Origin: Evansella tamaricis
Lineage (GTDB): Bacteria; Bacillota; Bacilli; Bacillales; Salisediminibacteriaceae
Assembly (NCBI RefSeq): GCF_019042215.1
Contig: NZ_JAHQCS010000105.1
Span: 1 to 64,000, forward strand
DNA: 64,000 nucleotides
Direction of reading: 5' to 3'
Both the position numbers and the translations under genes were made by a program. Of this stretch, positions 56,404 to 64,000 are shown in pieces; within the stretch, counting starts at the first letter, position 1, and each line of letters starts with the position of its first letter. The notes below the pieces were generated by a model. The model was not told where the DNA came from, did not search any database, and worked only from the letters and a program-made list of their open reading frames with translations.

Positions 56404-56994
56404 TTATACTATTTTGTTTTTTCTGAATTCTGTTAGGTGAAGGTCATCCTGATAACTCCAAAGCTCTTTTTTAGAGGTAGTAATTGCCATAGCTCCTGCT
56501 TCAAGTGCAGCCTTCACTTCTTTCTTGGTGCGAATTAATCCTCCAGCAATAACTGGAATCTTGGTTTTTTCATAGATCTCCGTGATCATATGAGGTATGA
56601 CACCTGGTAACACCTCTACACTATCCGGTTCAATAGATTTAAGTGTCTGGTAACTAGATTCAAGTGCAATGGAGTCTAATAAAAAGAAACGTTGTATTGT
56701 AATTAGCTTATGTTTCTTAGCGGTTAATAGTACATTCTTTCTTGTGGAAATTACCCCATCCGGGCGAATATCCTTGCACAAGAACTGTGTTGCATACTCG
56801 TCATTTCTTAAACCTTGAACTAAATCTGCGTGAATAAGAACTTTTTTCTGATTACTGTGAAGCATTTTAACTATACTCTTTAATTGACCAATATACGTAT
56901 TCAGCAGAACGACATATTCATAATCATGTTTGATGGCTGTATCTAAATCCTTCAAATCACGAATAGCCGGTAAAACCGACGAATTTATATTCAC
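56404..56994 (-). CDS. glpP: Glycerol uptake operon antiterminator GlpP
   Basis: 196 aa RNA-binding regulator with a barrel-like fold. LPAIRDLKDLDTAI at the start, KKVLIHADLVQGL, the CKDIRPDGVISTRKNVLLTA segment, SVEVLPGVIPHMITEI and PVIAGGLIRTKKEV at the end are conserved. GTG start with GGGGG upstream. Gene order glpP-glpF-glpK is as in B. subtilis, and the target hairpin is present. Confidence 0.95.
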   Translation of the reverse strand: MNINSSVLPAIRDLKDLDTAIKHDYEYVVLLNTYIGQLKSIVKMLHSNQKKVLIHADLVQGLRNDEYATQFLCKDIRPDGVISTRKNVLLTAKKHKLITIQRFFLLDSIALESSYQTLKSIEPDSVEVLPGVIPHMITEIYEKTKIPVIAGGLIRTKKEVKAALEAGAMAITTSKKELWSYQDDLHLTEFRKNKIV

Positions 56995-57213
56995 TGCTTT
57001 GATCCCCCTTTAATACAAAGTTGAATATATTTTCAACTTGTGAACAGACTCCTCTTAAAGATAGTGCGCTCCATTTCCCTTATGAAAGTTATTTCTCATT
57101 TTCGTAATAGGTGTCACACATGGGGAAGGATGTATTTTCCCATTTTGTTTAGTTAATCATTCTACTATATTAAGTCGGGAGAAAGTATTTTAACCACTTA
57201 TGCGAATGAATAT
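56995..57213. other. Region between glpP and the dha operon
   Basis: Carries the glpP promoter. An AAGTTGAA/TTCAACTT hairpin lies at 57018-57039, just before glpP. No clear terminator for the dha operon was found. Confidence 0.35.
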
Positions 57214-57474
57214 TTAGTCGTTTTGACCACGAAAAAAGGATTCTATACATTCTAGTGTTTTAATTTCGTCCTCCCCTTCCACAATCACTCTTATTGTTTG
57301 TCCTTCTAGAATACTTACCCCCATTAGGTTTAAAATACTTTTTGCATTTATTTTTTTTGAGCCAAGAGCAAAGACCACTTTACTTTGAAAAGGAATTATC
57401 TTCTTAATAAATTGTGCTGCAGGTCTTGCATGCAAGCCATTCTCAATTCGAACTAAAATATCTTTTTCTACCAT
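57214..57474 (-). CDS. HPr-family phosphocarrier protein encoded in the dha operon
   Basis: 86 aa. H15 in GLHARPAAQF and S46 in INAKSILNLMG lie exactly at HPr positions, so both EI-dependent and HPr-kinase-dependent phosphorylation appear possible. Divergent elsewhere from typical HPr. GAGGTG precedes the ATG at 57474; the longer frame to 57531 overlaps dhaM. Last gene of dhaK-dhaL-dhaM-HPr. Probably carries phosphate from EI to DhaM. Confidence 0.9.
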   Translation of the reverse strand: MVEKDILVRIENGLHARPAAQFIKKIIPFQSKVVFALGSKKINAKSILNLMGVSILEGQTIRVIVEGEDEIKTLECIESFFRGQND

Positions 57475-57499
57475 ATCATACACCTCTGTTTCTCTCATG

Positions 57500-57898
57500 C
57501 TAGTCTGATATCTTTTGCAGTTGTTTTGCACTTTCTGCTGCGTTTGCCACTTCTTCTACGGTATTGCCTAAACCAGATTCCACTACAGCAGCATAAGCAC
57601 CTTCTACTAAAGGGGCGTCCGCAAAAATGATTTTTTTATTTCCTCCAAACATCTCTACTGCCAATTCTGCATTGATTAATGCACTTCCTAAATCAAATAA
57701 AATAACAACACCATTACTCGTATAGACTGACTCTAGTGCGTTTTTTATATCAAATGCATTTGTTCCAATTTCATCATGAATCCCACCTGAAATAGCAATG
57801 TTCACATCCGGTTGCACTTGATTTAATAAATTTTTTAAACCACTGACGATTTCATAACAATGGGAAATTAATAGTATACTGACATTATTATTCTTCAT
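57500..57898 (-). CDS. dhaM: PTS-dependent dihydroxyacetone kinase phosphotransferase subunit DhaM
   Basis: 132 aa, a single EIIA-Man-like domain, phospho-acceptor H13 in ISHCYEIVSGL. VVILFDLGSALINAELAVEM and ADAPLVEGAYAAVVESG are typical. Lacks the HPr and EI-like domains fused in the E. coli protein; the separate HPr gene downstream may take that role. Overlaps dhaL by 11 bp. Confidence 0.93.
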   Translation of the reverse strand: MKNNNVSILLISHCYEIVSGLKNLLNQVQPDVNIAISGGIHDEIGTNAFDIKNALESVYTSNGVVILFDLGSALINAELAVEMFGGNKKIIFADAPLVEGAYAAVVESGLGNTVEEVANAAESAKQLQKISD

Positions 57899-58520
57899 AA
57901 CTTTCTCCTTTTAACACTTCGGCTAGTGCTTCAAATAAATACATAGAAGATGTTGCTCCAGGATCAATATGCCCAATGGATCTTTTTCCCAAATAAGCAG
58001 CACGACCTTTTTTTGCCTCCATATCTTTAGTGTCTTCCATCTTCTCATTCGCCAATCTTATTAATTCATCTGGATTTAAATTTTCTCCTTCACTCATCAT
58101 TAGATCCACGACAGGTTCCCAAACGTCCACTATCGTTTTATCACCAAGTTGTGCTCTACCTCTGGACCTTATTCCTTCTAAAGCTGCGGACAATGCTTCA
58201 CCTAATTCTATTCCATTTATCTCTTTTTTCTCCTTTAGCTCCATAGAAAACTTTAAAAATGCTGTACCATAGAGGGGGCCAGATGCACCTCCTACTTTTA
58301 AAATGAGGGTCATCCCAACATCTTTAAAAAAGGTGCCTAAATCTTTATACTCAGTGTCATGAATCTTCAAGACTACTTCTTGGAATCCCCTGGCCATATT
58401 TAATCCATGATCGCCATCACCAATGGCCTGATCAAGACTTGTTAAATATTTTTTCTGTTCCTGTAATTTTTGGTTTAATCTTACAATCCAGTGTTTAGCG
58501 CCCGACACATCAAAAAGCAT
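57888..58520 (-). CDS. dhaL: Dihydroxyacetone kinase subunit DhaL
   Basis: 210 aa ADP-binding subunit. Mg-binding Asp cluster in QAIGDGDHGLNMARGF near residue 30-45, KVGGASGPLYGTAFL, and SIGHIDPGATSSMYLFEALA at the C-terminus. ADP bound here is rephosphorylated by DhaM, then phosphate passes to dihydroxyacetone on DhaK. GGGGAG precedes the ATG. Confidence 0.95.
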   Translation of the reverse strand: MLFDVSGAKHWIVRLNQKLQEQKKYLTSLDQAIGDGDHGLNMARGFQEVVLKIHDTEYKDLGTFFKDVGMTLILKVGGASGPLYGTAFLKFSMELKEKKEINGIELGEALSAALEGIRSRGRAQLGDKTIVDVWEPVVDLMMSEGENLNPDELIRLANEKMEDTKDMEAKKGRAAYLGKRSIGHIDPGATSSMYLFEALAEVLKGESYEE

Positions 58521-58554
58521 CTTTATCTCCCCTTATTTCATCGGTGTATAACTC

Positions 58555-59550
58555 TTATCGCTTAAATGCCAAAGTATCAGCACTAGCATCCAGTAGTTCC
58601 AAAAGTTGGTTATCTAGTCTGAGAATGGAGATAGAACAACCTGCCATCTCTAAAGATGTCATAAATTCTCCTACAAACGTATCATGTATTTTCACATTTT
58701 TCTCCTGCAAGATTTCAGCCACTTTTTTATTGACAATATATAATTCCATTAATGGAGTTGCCCCTAATCCATTGATCATTACTGCTACTTTTTCGCTTTC
58801 TTTCAGTTGAAGATCATCCACTACTTTCATAAGTAATGTCTCAGCCACCTGATCAGCAACCTGTATTTTTGTTTTTTCAATTCCAGGTTCCCCATGAATC
58901 CCCATTCCAATTTCCATTTCCTCATCACCAAGCTGGAAACCTGGTTCACCTGCAGCTGGAACTATACATGGAGTTAACGCCATCCCCATGGATTTCACAT
59001 ATTTAATTACTTTATTTGCTACAGCCTCCACTTCTTCCAATGATGCTCCCTGTTCGGCCAGTGCACCTGCGATTTTATGAACAAATACTGTTCCTGCTAT
59101 ACCACGGCGGCCAGAAGTGTATAGACTATCCTCTACAGCTACATCATCATTTACTACGACTTTGGCAACATTAATTCCTTCTGCTTCAGCCATTTCTGCA
59201 GCCATTTCAAAGTTCATAACATCTCCTGTATAGTTTTTAATGATAAGGAGTACACCTTTCCCGCCGTTAACGGCTTTAATTGCTTCAAAAATCTGGTCTG
59301 GAGTTGGAGAAGTGAACACTTCACCCGATACAGCCCCATCAAGCATTCCTTTTCCTACAAATCCGGCATGGGAAGGTTCATGTCCACTTCCTCCACCACT
59401 CACCAATCCAACTTTCCCTTCTACTGGTGCTTCTGACCGGACTAGAACAGTTGTATCAGGAATTTGTTTCAATTTCCCCGGATGGGCAAGTACCATACCT
59501 TCTAGCATTTCCATGACGACCTGATTAGGATCATTGATCAATTTCTTCAT
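58555..59550 (-). CDS. dhaK: Dihydroxyacetone kinase subunit DhaK
   Basis: 331 aa substrate-binding subunit. H219 in GMGIHGEPGI corresponds to the His that forms a hemiaminal with dihydroxyacetone (H218 in E. coli); GGGSGHEPSHAGF contains the second His (H57). GGGGG nine nt upstream selects the ATG at 59550. First gene of the operon, 32-42 nt downstream of a sigma-54 promoter match. Confidence 0.95.
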   Translation of the reverse strand: MKKLINDPNQVVMEMLEGMVLAHPGKLKQIPDTTVLVRSEAPVEGKVGLVSGGGSGHEPSHAGFVGKGMLDGAVSGEVFTSPTPDQIFEAIKAVNGGKGVLLIIKNYTGDVMNFEMAAEMAEAEGINVAKVVVNDDVAVEDSLYTSGRRGIAGTVFVHKIAGALAEQGASLEEVEAVANKVIKYVKSMGMALTPCIVPAAGEPGFQLGDEEMEIGMGIHGEPGIEKTKIQVADQVAETLLMKVVDDLQLKESEKVAVMINGLGATPLMELYIVNKKVAEILQEKNVKIHDTFVGEFMTSLEMAGCSISILRLDNQLLELLDASADTLAFKR

Positions 59551-59591
59551 GTGTTCATTCCCCCTTAACATTTTAAACTCGCCTTACTAGA

Positions 59592-59609
59592 ATGCAAGTT
59601 CCATGCCAA
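59592..59609 (-). promoter_or_regulatory. Sigma-54 (SigL) promoter of dhaKLM
   Basis: Minus strand TTGGCATGGAACTTGCAT matches the sigma-54 consensus YTGGCAYRNNNNTTGCW at every defined position. The -24 GG and -12 GC are spaced correctly. It lies 41 nt before the dhaK start and directly downstream of a sigma-54 activator gene. Confidence 0.88.
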
Positions 59610-59654
59610 AATAGGAAACACCATAAATAAAGCGTTTTCAAAGAATTTTATTGA

Positions 59655-59682
59655 TAAAAACTATCAGATTTTCTGATATTTT
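59655..59682 (-). terminator. Terminator or activator site after the HPr-sigma54 activator gene
   Basis: TATCAGA, three bases, TCTGATA overlaps the stop codon of the activator gene. On the minus strand it is followed by GTTTTTATC. It is also ~55 bp upstream of the sigma-54 promoter, so it could serve as an upstream activator sequence instead. Confidence 0.45.
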
Positions 59683-61712
59683 TTACCAAGGAGATGTTCA
59701 AGACCATATTTCCTAATCTTAACTGCTGCAGTTTTATGGGTGATCCCTAGAGCCTTGGCGAGTTGGTTATAACTGGGATACATCTGAGAAGCATGTTCAA
59801 AAATCCTTTTCTCGTATTCTTCCAACTTAAGTATTTCACTGGAAAAACCTAAATCTAGTGTTGACAATGGAGTGTTTCGCTTCTCGTTTGTTCCATATAA
59901 AATGTGGTGTGGCAGATCTTTACAGGTTAATTGGTCTTCATCCGTGAGATTAATTACCCTTTCCATTACATTTTGCAACTCTCTTATATTTCCGGGCCAA
60001 CGATATTTACATAGATGATCTATAAAACCAGGTTCATAAGAGTTGATATTTTTTCCCAACTTCCAATTAAACTCTTCTCTAAAATAATCTGCTAAATATG
60101 GAATATCCTCCGCCCTAGATCTTAATGGGGGTAAATGTATCGGAATAACGTTTAAACGATAGTATAAATCCTCCCGGAACTTCCCTTCATCCACCATCAT
60201 TTTTATATTCTGATTCGTCGCTGCAATCACACGGACATCGAGTAAAATCGTATCTGTTCCTCCAACCCTGACCACTTCCTGTTCCTGAAGAACTCTGAGA
60301 ATTTTAGCTTGTAGATCAATACTTAAATCCCCAATTTCATCTAACAAGATCGTACCTTTATTCGCCAATTCAAATTTGCCGCGATGTATTTTATATGCTC
60401 CTGTAAAGGCGCCTTTTTCATGTCCAAACAGTTCACTTTCCATCAAATTCGGTGGAATTGCTGCACAGTTGACACGGATAAAAGCTTTGGCTTTCCTGTC
60501 ACTAGATTCATGGATGGCCCTTGCCACTAACTCTTTTCCTGTACCACTTTCCCCGGTTATTAAGACCGTAGATCTTGTTTTTGATACTTTGTTTGCGATT
60601 GACAGTGACTCTATTAATACTTTGCTGTTCCCTTTAATTGTTTGAAATGCCTTGTCCAATGTCTGGTGCTTAGATAATTCAAACTCCAGATACTTTGTAC
60701 GTTGTTCCATCAAATCTATTTTTTGAAGAAGAACTTTGATTTCATCAAACGGAGCCATTGTTACAACTGTCCCGCAAAATTCATCATTAATGATGATAGG
60801 ATTCACCTTCGTTATAAACTTAGTTTGTGTCGTTACTGGAAGAACTTTGATTAATGGAGATGGATTTTCGATCATGGATAGCCATGTATCTCCTCCTATG
60901 ATGGACTGAATATCTGCCGTTTTCTTTCTCTTCCGGAGCATTACTTTTAATTCTTCATTACTATAAATGAATTTCCCTTCCTGATCTGTTAGTCCAATCA
61001 AATCCGATACAGAATGTAGTACTAGATGAAGGCGTTGTTGTAGCTCCTGGACATTTTTTAACTCCTCACTAACTTTTTCTAAATTGGATATATCCTGAAA
61101 AACAGCTACAGCACCTATCGTTTTCCCATCGAAGATCACCGGCGACCTGTTTGTTAAAATCGTCGTATCATTAATCCTCTGTTTTTTTGCAACTTCCACA
61201 ATACCAGACTCCATGACTGCATGTAACCGGGATTGTGGAATGACTTCATCGGCACGGTAGTTAATTAATTCCTGTGGTTCCTTCAATAGTAATCTCGCAG
61301 CAGAATCATTTACATAGGTAATAACATTCTCACGATTAACTACGATAATTCCATTCGGGAGCCCTCCAATTGCTTCCTGTAAAGTAATCGAGTTTTCCAT
61401 CATCAGACGATCTACTTCTGCCTGGTCAGAATCTTCTTGGTCCTTTTCTTCAAAAAAAGCAGAAATTTCCTCTAAAATATGTGATGGGACATGTTCTTCA
61501 AATACTAGTTGAAACTCTTCCCCCTTACCGATCTTTAATGAAACGAGTGATAAAAGGTTATTAACTTTGACCTTTTTTTCTCGGAAAACAATATAGGTAC
61601 TCTTTAAAACTTCATTATCCTTCAAAATAGACTTCAACGTGGTAATAAACGCTGCAGCCAGTCTGACGTGAAGACCGTTCTTTCGATGAACTCTTAAATT
61701 TAAGGAAGTCAT
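59664..61712 (-). CDS. Sigma-54-dependent activator with N-terminal HPr-like domain (DhaR-like)
   Basis: 682 aa. Residues 1-90 look like HPr: GLHVRLAAAF puts His at position 15 and Arg at 17, but the Ser46 region (KVNNLLSLVSLKIGKG) has Asn at the Ser46 position. Two PAS-like domains follow (~115-225 and ~235-345), then the AAA+ domain (Walker A GESGTGKE, GAFTGA loop for sigma-54, Walker B TILLDEIGDL) and a Fis-type HTH (YNQLAKALGITHKTAAVKI). GGGGG six nt upstream supports the ATG at 61712. It lies directly before dhaKLM-HPr with a sigma-54 promoter between. Inferred: phosphorylation at His15 by the PTS tunes activation. Confidence 0.9.
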   Translation of the reverse strand: MTSLNLRVHRKNGLHVRLAAAFITTLKSILKDNEVLKSTYIVFREKKVKVNNLLSLVSLKIGKGEEFQLVFEEHVPSHILEEISAFFEEKDQEDSDQAEVDRLMMENSITLQEAIGGLPNGIIVVNRENVITYVNDSAARLLLKEPQELINYRADEVIPQSRLHAVMESGIVEVAKKQRINDTTILTNRSPVIFDGKTIGAVAVFQDISNLEKVSEELKNVQELQQRLHLVLHSVSDLIGLTDQEGKFIYSNEELKVMLRKRKKTADIQSIIGGDTWLSMIENPSPLIKVLPVTTQTKFITKVNPIIINDEFCGTVVTMAPFDEIKVLLQKIDLMEQRTKYLEFELSKHQTLDKAFQTIKGNSKVLIESLSIANKVSKTRSTVLITGESGTGKELVARAIHESSDRKAKAFIRVNCAAIPPNLMESELFGHEKGAFTGAYKIHRGKFELANKGTILLDEIGDLSIDLQAKILRVLQEQEVVRVGGTDTILLDVRVIAATNQNIKMMVDEGKFREDLYYRLNVIPIHLPPLRSRAEDIPYLADYFREEFNWKLGKNINSYEPGFIDHLCKYRWPGNIRELQNVMERVINLTDEDQLTCKDLPHHILYGTNEKRNTPLSTLDLGFSSEILKLEEYEKRIFEHASQMYPSYNQLAKALGITHKTAAVKIRKYGLEHLLGKKYQKI

Positions 61713-61922
61713 CCATATCCCCCTCACTATTTACTGACAAAAATATTTCATAATGTTAATACTAGTTGGACAGATAAAATGGAAATTCCTCCATTTTTCT
61801 AAGAAATACCATAGAATGATTGAGATGCAATCATATACTCCTTTTGCAAAAATGAATCATATTCTCCAACTAACCCGTCAAAAGGGTAGATTAGGAAATA
61901 ATTGAAACGGAGGTTAACTATA

Positions 61923-62516
61923 TTGAAGAAGTCTATGCACTTTTCACTATTATTAGTTCTACTTATCTTATTGTCATCGGCCTGCACGGTAGTAAACAAT
62001 ACTACTGTTGACGAAGATTCTCATGGGGGATTTGAAAATCCAAGATCAAATGAGCTGAAAAGTGAAACAGATGATTACAATATGCCGGAGGTAAGACCTG
62101 AATCCTTTAATTTTCACATTCAATACGGTGTAAACAAAAGAAACGAAGTGAACACATTTGATCATGTCATTGTGAAAGATCTCGTTATGGATGGGACTGC
62201 TTCGATAGAATTTTACTTTTCCAAAGAGGAACTAGACGAAATATACGAAAAGTTTATGAAGGCTGATGTGTTTTCGCAAAAAACGTTCGAAGTAGAGATG
62301 AACTGTGGCATGGAGCCGTATGAACACTATTATTTAAAGGTTGCCATTGATGAGAATGGGGAAACTTACACTGCAGAATATGAATTTACGGATCAATACT
62401 GTGTTCTGACAGAGGATGGGAATAAATTAAAGGGGATTATCCAATTAATTAACGGCATGGTGCGAGATACGGAGGAATATCAATCTCTCCCTCCAGCAGA
62501 AGGGGGATATGACTAA
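61923..62516 (+). CDS. Predicted lipoprotein
   Basis: 197 aa. TTG start at 61923 with CGGAGG nine nt upstream. Signal peptide with lipobox LLSSAC. Mature part acidic; contains FDHVIVKDLVMDGTASIEFY, two conserved-looking Cys (MNCGMEPYEHYY; TDQYCVLTEDG) that might form a disulfide. No family recognised. A GGGACC-type hairpin follows at once. Confidence 0.75.
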   Translation: MKKSMHFSLLLVLLILLSSACTVVNNTTVDEDSHGGFENPRSNELKSETDDYNMPEVRPESFNFHIQYGVNKRNEVNTFDHVIVKDLVMDGTASIEFYFSKEELDEIYEKFMKADVFSQKTFEVEMNCGMEPYEHYYLKVAIDENGETYTAEYEFTDQYCVLTEDGNKLKGIIQLINGMVRDTEEYQSLPPAEGGYD

Positions 62517-62577
62517 AGTTCACAAAATTGTACGGGACCAGGTCTAGTTCCGTACAATTTTATTTTGTTGCGAACTA
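62517..62577 (+). terminator. GGGACC-type hairpin terminator (copy 3)
   Basis: AGTTCACAAAATTGTACGGG pairs with CCGTACAATTTTATTTTGTT and GCGAACT, with a CCAGGTCTAGT loop. It adjoins the lipoprotein stop. Diverged relative of copies at 33131 and 44666. Confidence 0.65.
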
Positions 62578-62673
62578 GTTACTGAATATTCCACCTTTTT
62601 ACCTGAATTTAAGGTTTGTTCTTTAAAATGTATATAGTTTGGTAACTATTCTGATGAAAGGGTGTATTTTACA

Positions 62674-63474
62674 TTGCCGGGGCAAAGTGAGGTAGCAGCA
62701 CAAGTTTCATCAAAAAAAACTAAAATCCATATCACTTATGAAGTTGTTATGGCCGCATTAGCATTCATTTCCGTATTTGTCATTTTCCACGATAACGAAA
62801 ATGTGTTAATCAGAAATATTGACTTCATCATTTGGATTATTTTTGTGGTCGACGTGTTGACTCGTTTTATATTAAGTCCAAACAAACTTCATTTCCTAAA
62901 GAAAAATCCATTAGACATTATCGCAATCATACCATTCGACAGCATTTTCCGATTAGCAAGGATTGCACGCCTGTTTCGTTTACTTCGGGCAATCGCCATT
63001 TTAAGACACTACATCGTACCATTCTACACAGTCCTCCGAACCAATAACCTTGATAAAGTCATTCTATTCACTTTCATACTAATCTTCTTGTCATCCATCC
63101 CGATCCAATATATTGAACCGTCTATTTCATCTTATACGGATGCTGTCTGGTGGGCTATCGTTACCTCCACAACCGTAGGATATGGTGATATATCTCCCGA
63201 AACAATGCCTGGCAGGTTTATTGCGATTATTCTTATGGTCTTTGGAATTGGACTTTTGGGGATGGTAACAAGCTCTGTCGCTTCCTACTTTCTTCAGAAA
63301 AAAGAGGTAACTGTAAATCCTACCATTTCTTATATGAAAGGGGAATTGGATCGGATAGATGAGTTAACGGATTCAGAAATTGATAGGCTCAAACTGTTGC
63401 TGGAGAGTTACAAAAGTAAAAAGGAAGATACAGAGGGAGAAAGTGTAATTCAGGAAAATATAAATGCACCTTAA
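62674..63474 (+). CDS. Voltage-gated-type potassium channel
   Basis: 266 aa, six membrane helices. Arg-rich S4-like segment FRLARIARLFRLLRAIAIL, pore helix and selectivity filter TSTTVGYGDISP, S6 IAIILMVFGIGLLGMVTSSV. The N-terminus (PGQSEVAAQVSSKKTK) and a ~60-residue acidic C-terminus are cytoplasmic. AAAGGGTG eight nt before the TTG at 62674, preferred over a GTG at 62662. Conducts K+; gating unproven. Confidence 0.9.
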   Translation: MPGQSEVAAQVSSKKTKIHITYEVVMAALAFISVFVIFHDNENVLIRNIDFIIWIIFVVDVLTRFILSPNKLHFLKKNPLDIIAIIPFDSIFRLARIARLFRLLRAIAILRHYIVPFYTVLRTNNLDKVILFTFILIFLSSIPIQYIEPSISSYTDAVWWAIVTSTTVGYGDISPETMPGRFIAIILMVFGIGLLGMVTSSVASYFLQKKEVTVNPTISYMKGELDRIDELTDSEIDRLKLLLESYKSKKEDTEGESVIQENINAP

Positions 63475-63506
63475 GAAAGATTAAAATCAGACTAATTTCG
63501 ATAAAT

Positions 63507-63536
63507 TGTCCCCAACGATGAGAGTTGTTGGGGACA
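63507..63536. terminator. Bidirectional hairpin between channel and GGDEF genes
   Basis: TGTCCCCAAC pairs with GTTGGGGACA. It lies between the convergent potassium channel and GGDEF genes. Confidence 0.65.
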
Positions 63537-63546
63537 GAAACTTCAC

Positions 63547-64000
63547 CTATACAAATCGATTGCGCCCCTTTTCCTTTGCAGAATAGAGGAGTTTATCTGC
63601 TTCAAACAAAACTTTTTCAATATCATGGTCAAATTCTGAACCTTCCACAATTCCTCCGCTGATTGTAACAGTTACTCCCTTGTCCTTATATTGAAAAGGA
63701 TACGTTTCTACTCGTTTCCGTATTTGTTCCATTAATTCATTGACTTCCTTTTTCTCCCATCCTGTAAATAGGAGTAAAAATTCTTCTCCACCCCATCTTA
63801 TAATGGGTGCATCTTCAGGTAGCTCTTGTTTCAATATTTGTGTCACTTCTCTTAATACTTCATCTCCGTAAAGGTGTCCGTACGTATCATTGATTTTTTT
63901 AAAGTTATCTAGATCACAAAAAACGATGACAACCGGTTTTTGGGATTTTTTTGATGTGTTTAATTCTTTTAATAATATTTTCTCGCCAACTTTCCTGCTG
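63547..64000 (-). CDS. Diguanylate cyclase (GGDEF), 5' end outside window
   Basis: 151 residues of the catalytic domain are visible; the N-terminus continues beyond base 64000. CDLDNFKKINDTYGHLYGDE holds the metal and guanine-binding residues; RWGGEEFLLLF is the GGEEF active site; FEADKLLYSAKEKGRNRFV closes the fold. The intact signature predicts cyclic di-GMP synthesis from GTP. The sensory part is not in the window. The frame is open upstream of the GTG at 63846, so that codon is not the start. Confidence 0.9.
   Translation of the reverse strand, partial: SRKVGEKILLKELNTSKKSQKPVVIVFCDLDNFKKINDTYGHLYGDEVLREVTQILKQELPEDAPIIRWGGEEFLLLFTGWEKKEVNELMEQIRKRVETYPFQYKDKGVTVTISGGIVEGSEFDHDIEKVLFEADKLLYSAKEKGRNRFV

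Overview
The window is chromosomal DNA from a low-GC, endospore-forming Gram-positive bacterium of the family Bacillaceae. The evidence is a GerA-type germinant receptor operon, B. subtilis-like gene sets (glpP-glpF-glpK, amhX, rocB, a yhaQ/yhaP-like ABC pair, yesM/yesN-type regulators), strong AGGAGG-type ribosome binding sites, frequent TTG/GTG starts, and the Bacillaceae intergenic repeat that begins AAGCGCAAGCGCCT and ends AGGCGCTGGAGCTAGACA. No rRNA, tRNA, CRISPR array, prophage or intact insertion sequence was seen. The species cannot be named from the sequence.

Layout. 1-4.3 kb: a sugar-sensing YesM/YesN two-component system with an orphan sugar-binding lipoprotein-like protein. 4.5-8.7 kb: an unrecognised membrane protein, a DUF4023 mini-gene, a pterin dehydratase, a YkoP-like protein and a paired short-chain CHR transporter. 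8.8-12.5 kb: a ROK regulator, an anSME-like radical SAM enzyme, a small HTH protein and a D-2-hydroxyacid dehydrogenase. 12.7-14.7 kb: an ECF sigma factor with its DUF4179 anti-sigma factor. 14.7-19.6 kb: a guanylate-kinase-like protein with a degenerate P-loop, a tandem repeat block and a gerA-type operon. 19.6-24.9 kb: an EamA transporter, a three-gene operon (amhX-like desuccinylase, GNAT, N-succinylamino acid racemase) that fits the known D-to-L amino acid conversion pathway, and plsY. 25-31 kb: a flavoprotein, a GH52 beta-xylosidase with its AraC regulator and a UPF0316 protein. 31-37.6 kb: hydrolases, lipoprotein and membrane proteins, aroK-aroD and a GNAT. 37.9-43.9 kb: a formate dehydrogenase-like operon (DUF2294, fdh, fdhD, moaA) next to a frameshifted oxalate/formate-type MFS transporter. 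44-53.7 kb: repeats, a rocB-like peptidase, an ABC exporter, a murG paralogue, queC, a YqcI/YcgG heme-type protein and an MFS drug exporter. 53.8-61.7 kb: a glycerol/dihydroxyacetone region. 61.9-64 kb: a lipoprotein, a potassium channel and a truncated GGDEF gene.

The most interesting part is 53.8-61.7 kb. glpP-glpF-glpK has a cre-like site over its promoter and a GlpP-type leader hairpin. Beside it lies dhaK-dhaL-dhaM with its own HPr gene. Directly upstream is a sigma-54 activator carrying an N-terminal HPr-like domain (His15 kept, the Ser46 equivalent lost) fused to PAS, AAA+ and Fis-type HTH domains. A sequence matching the -24/-12 sigma-54 consensus sits just before dhaK. Together this suggests a PTS-phosphorylation-sensing, sigma-L-dependent switch for dihydroxyacetone use. 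Two ~150-bp structured elements, each about 18 bp after a stop codon, and three GGGACC-type hairpins form further repeat families.
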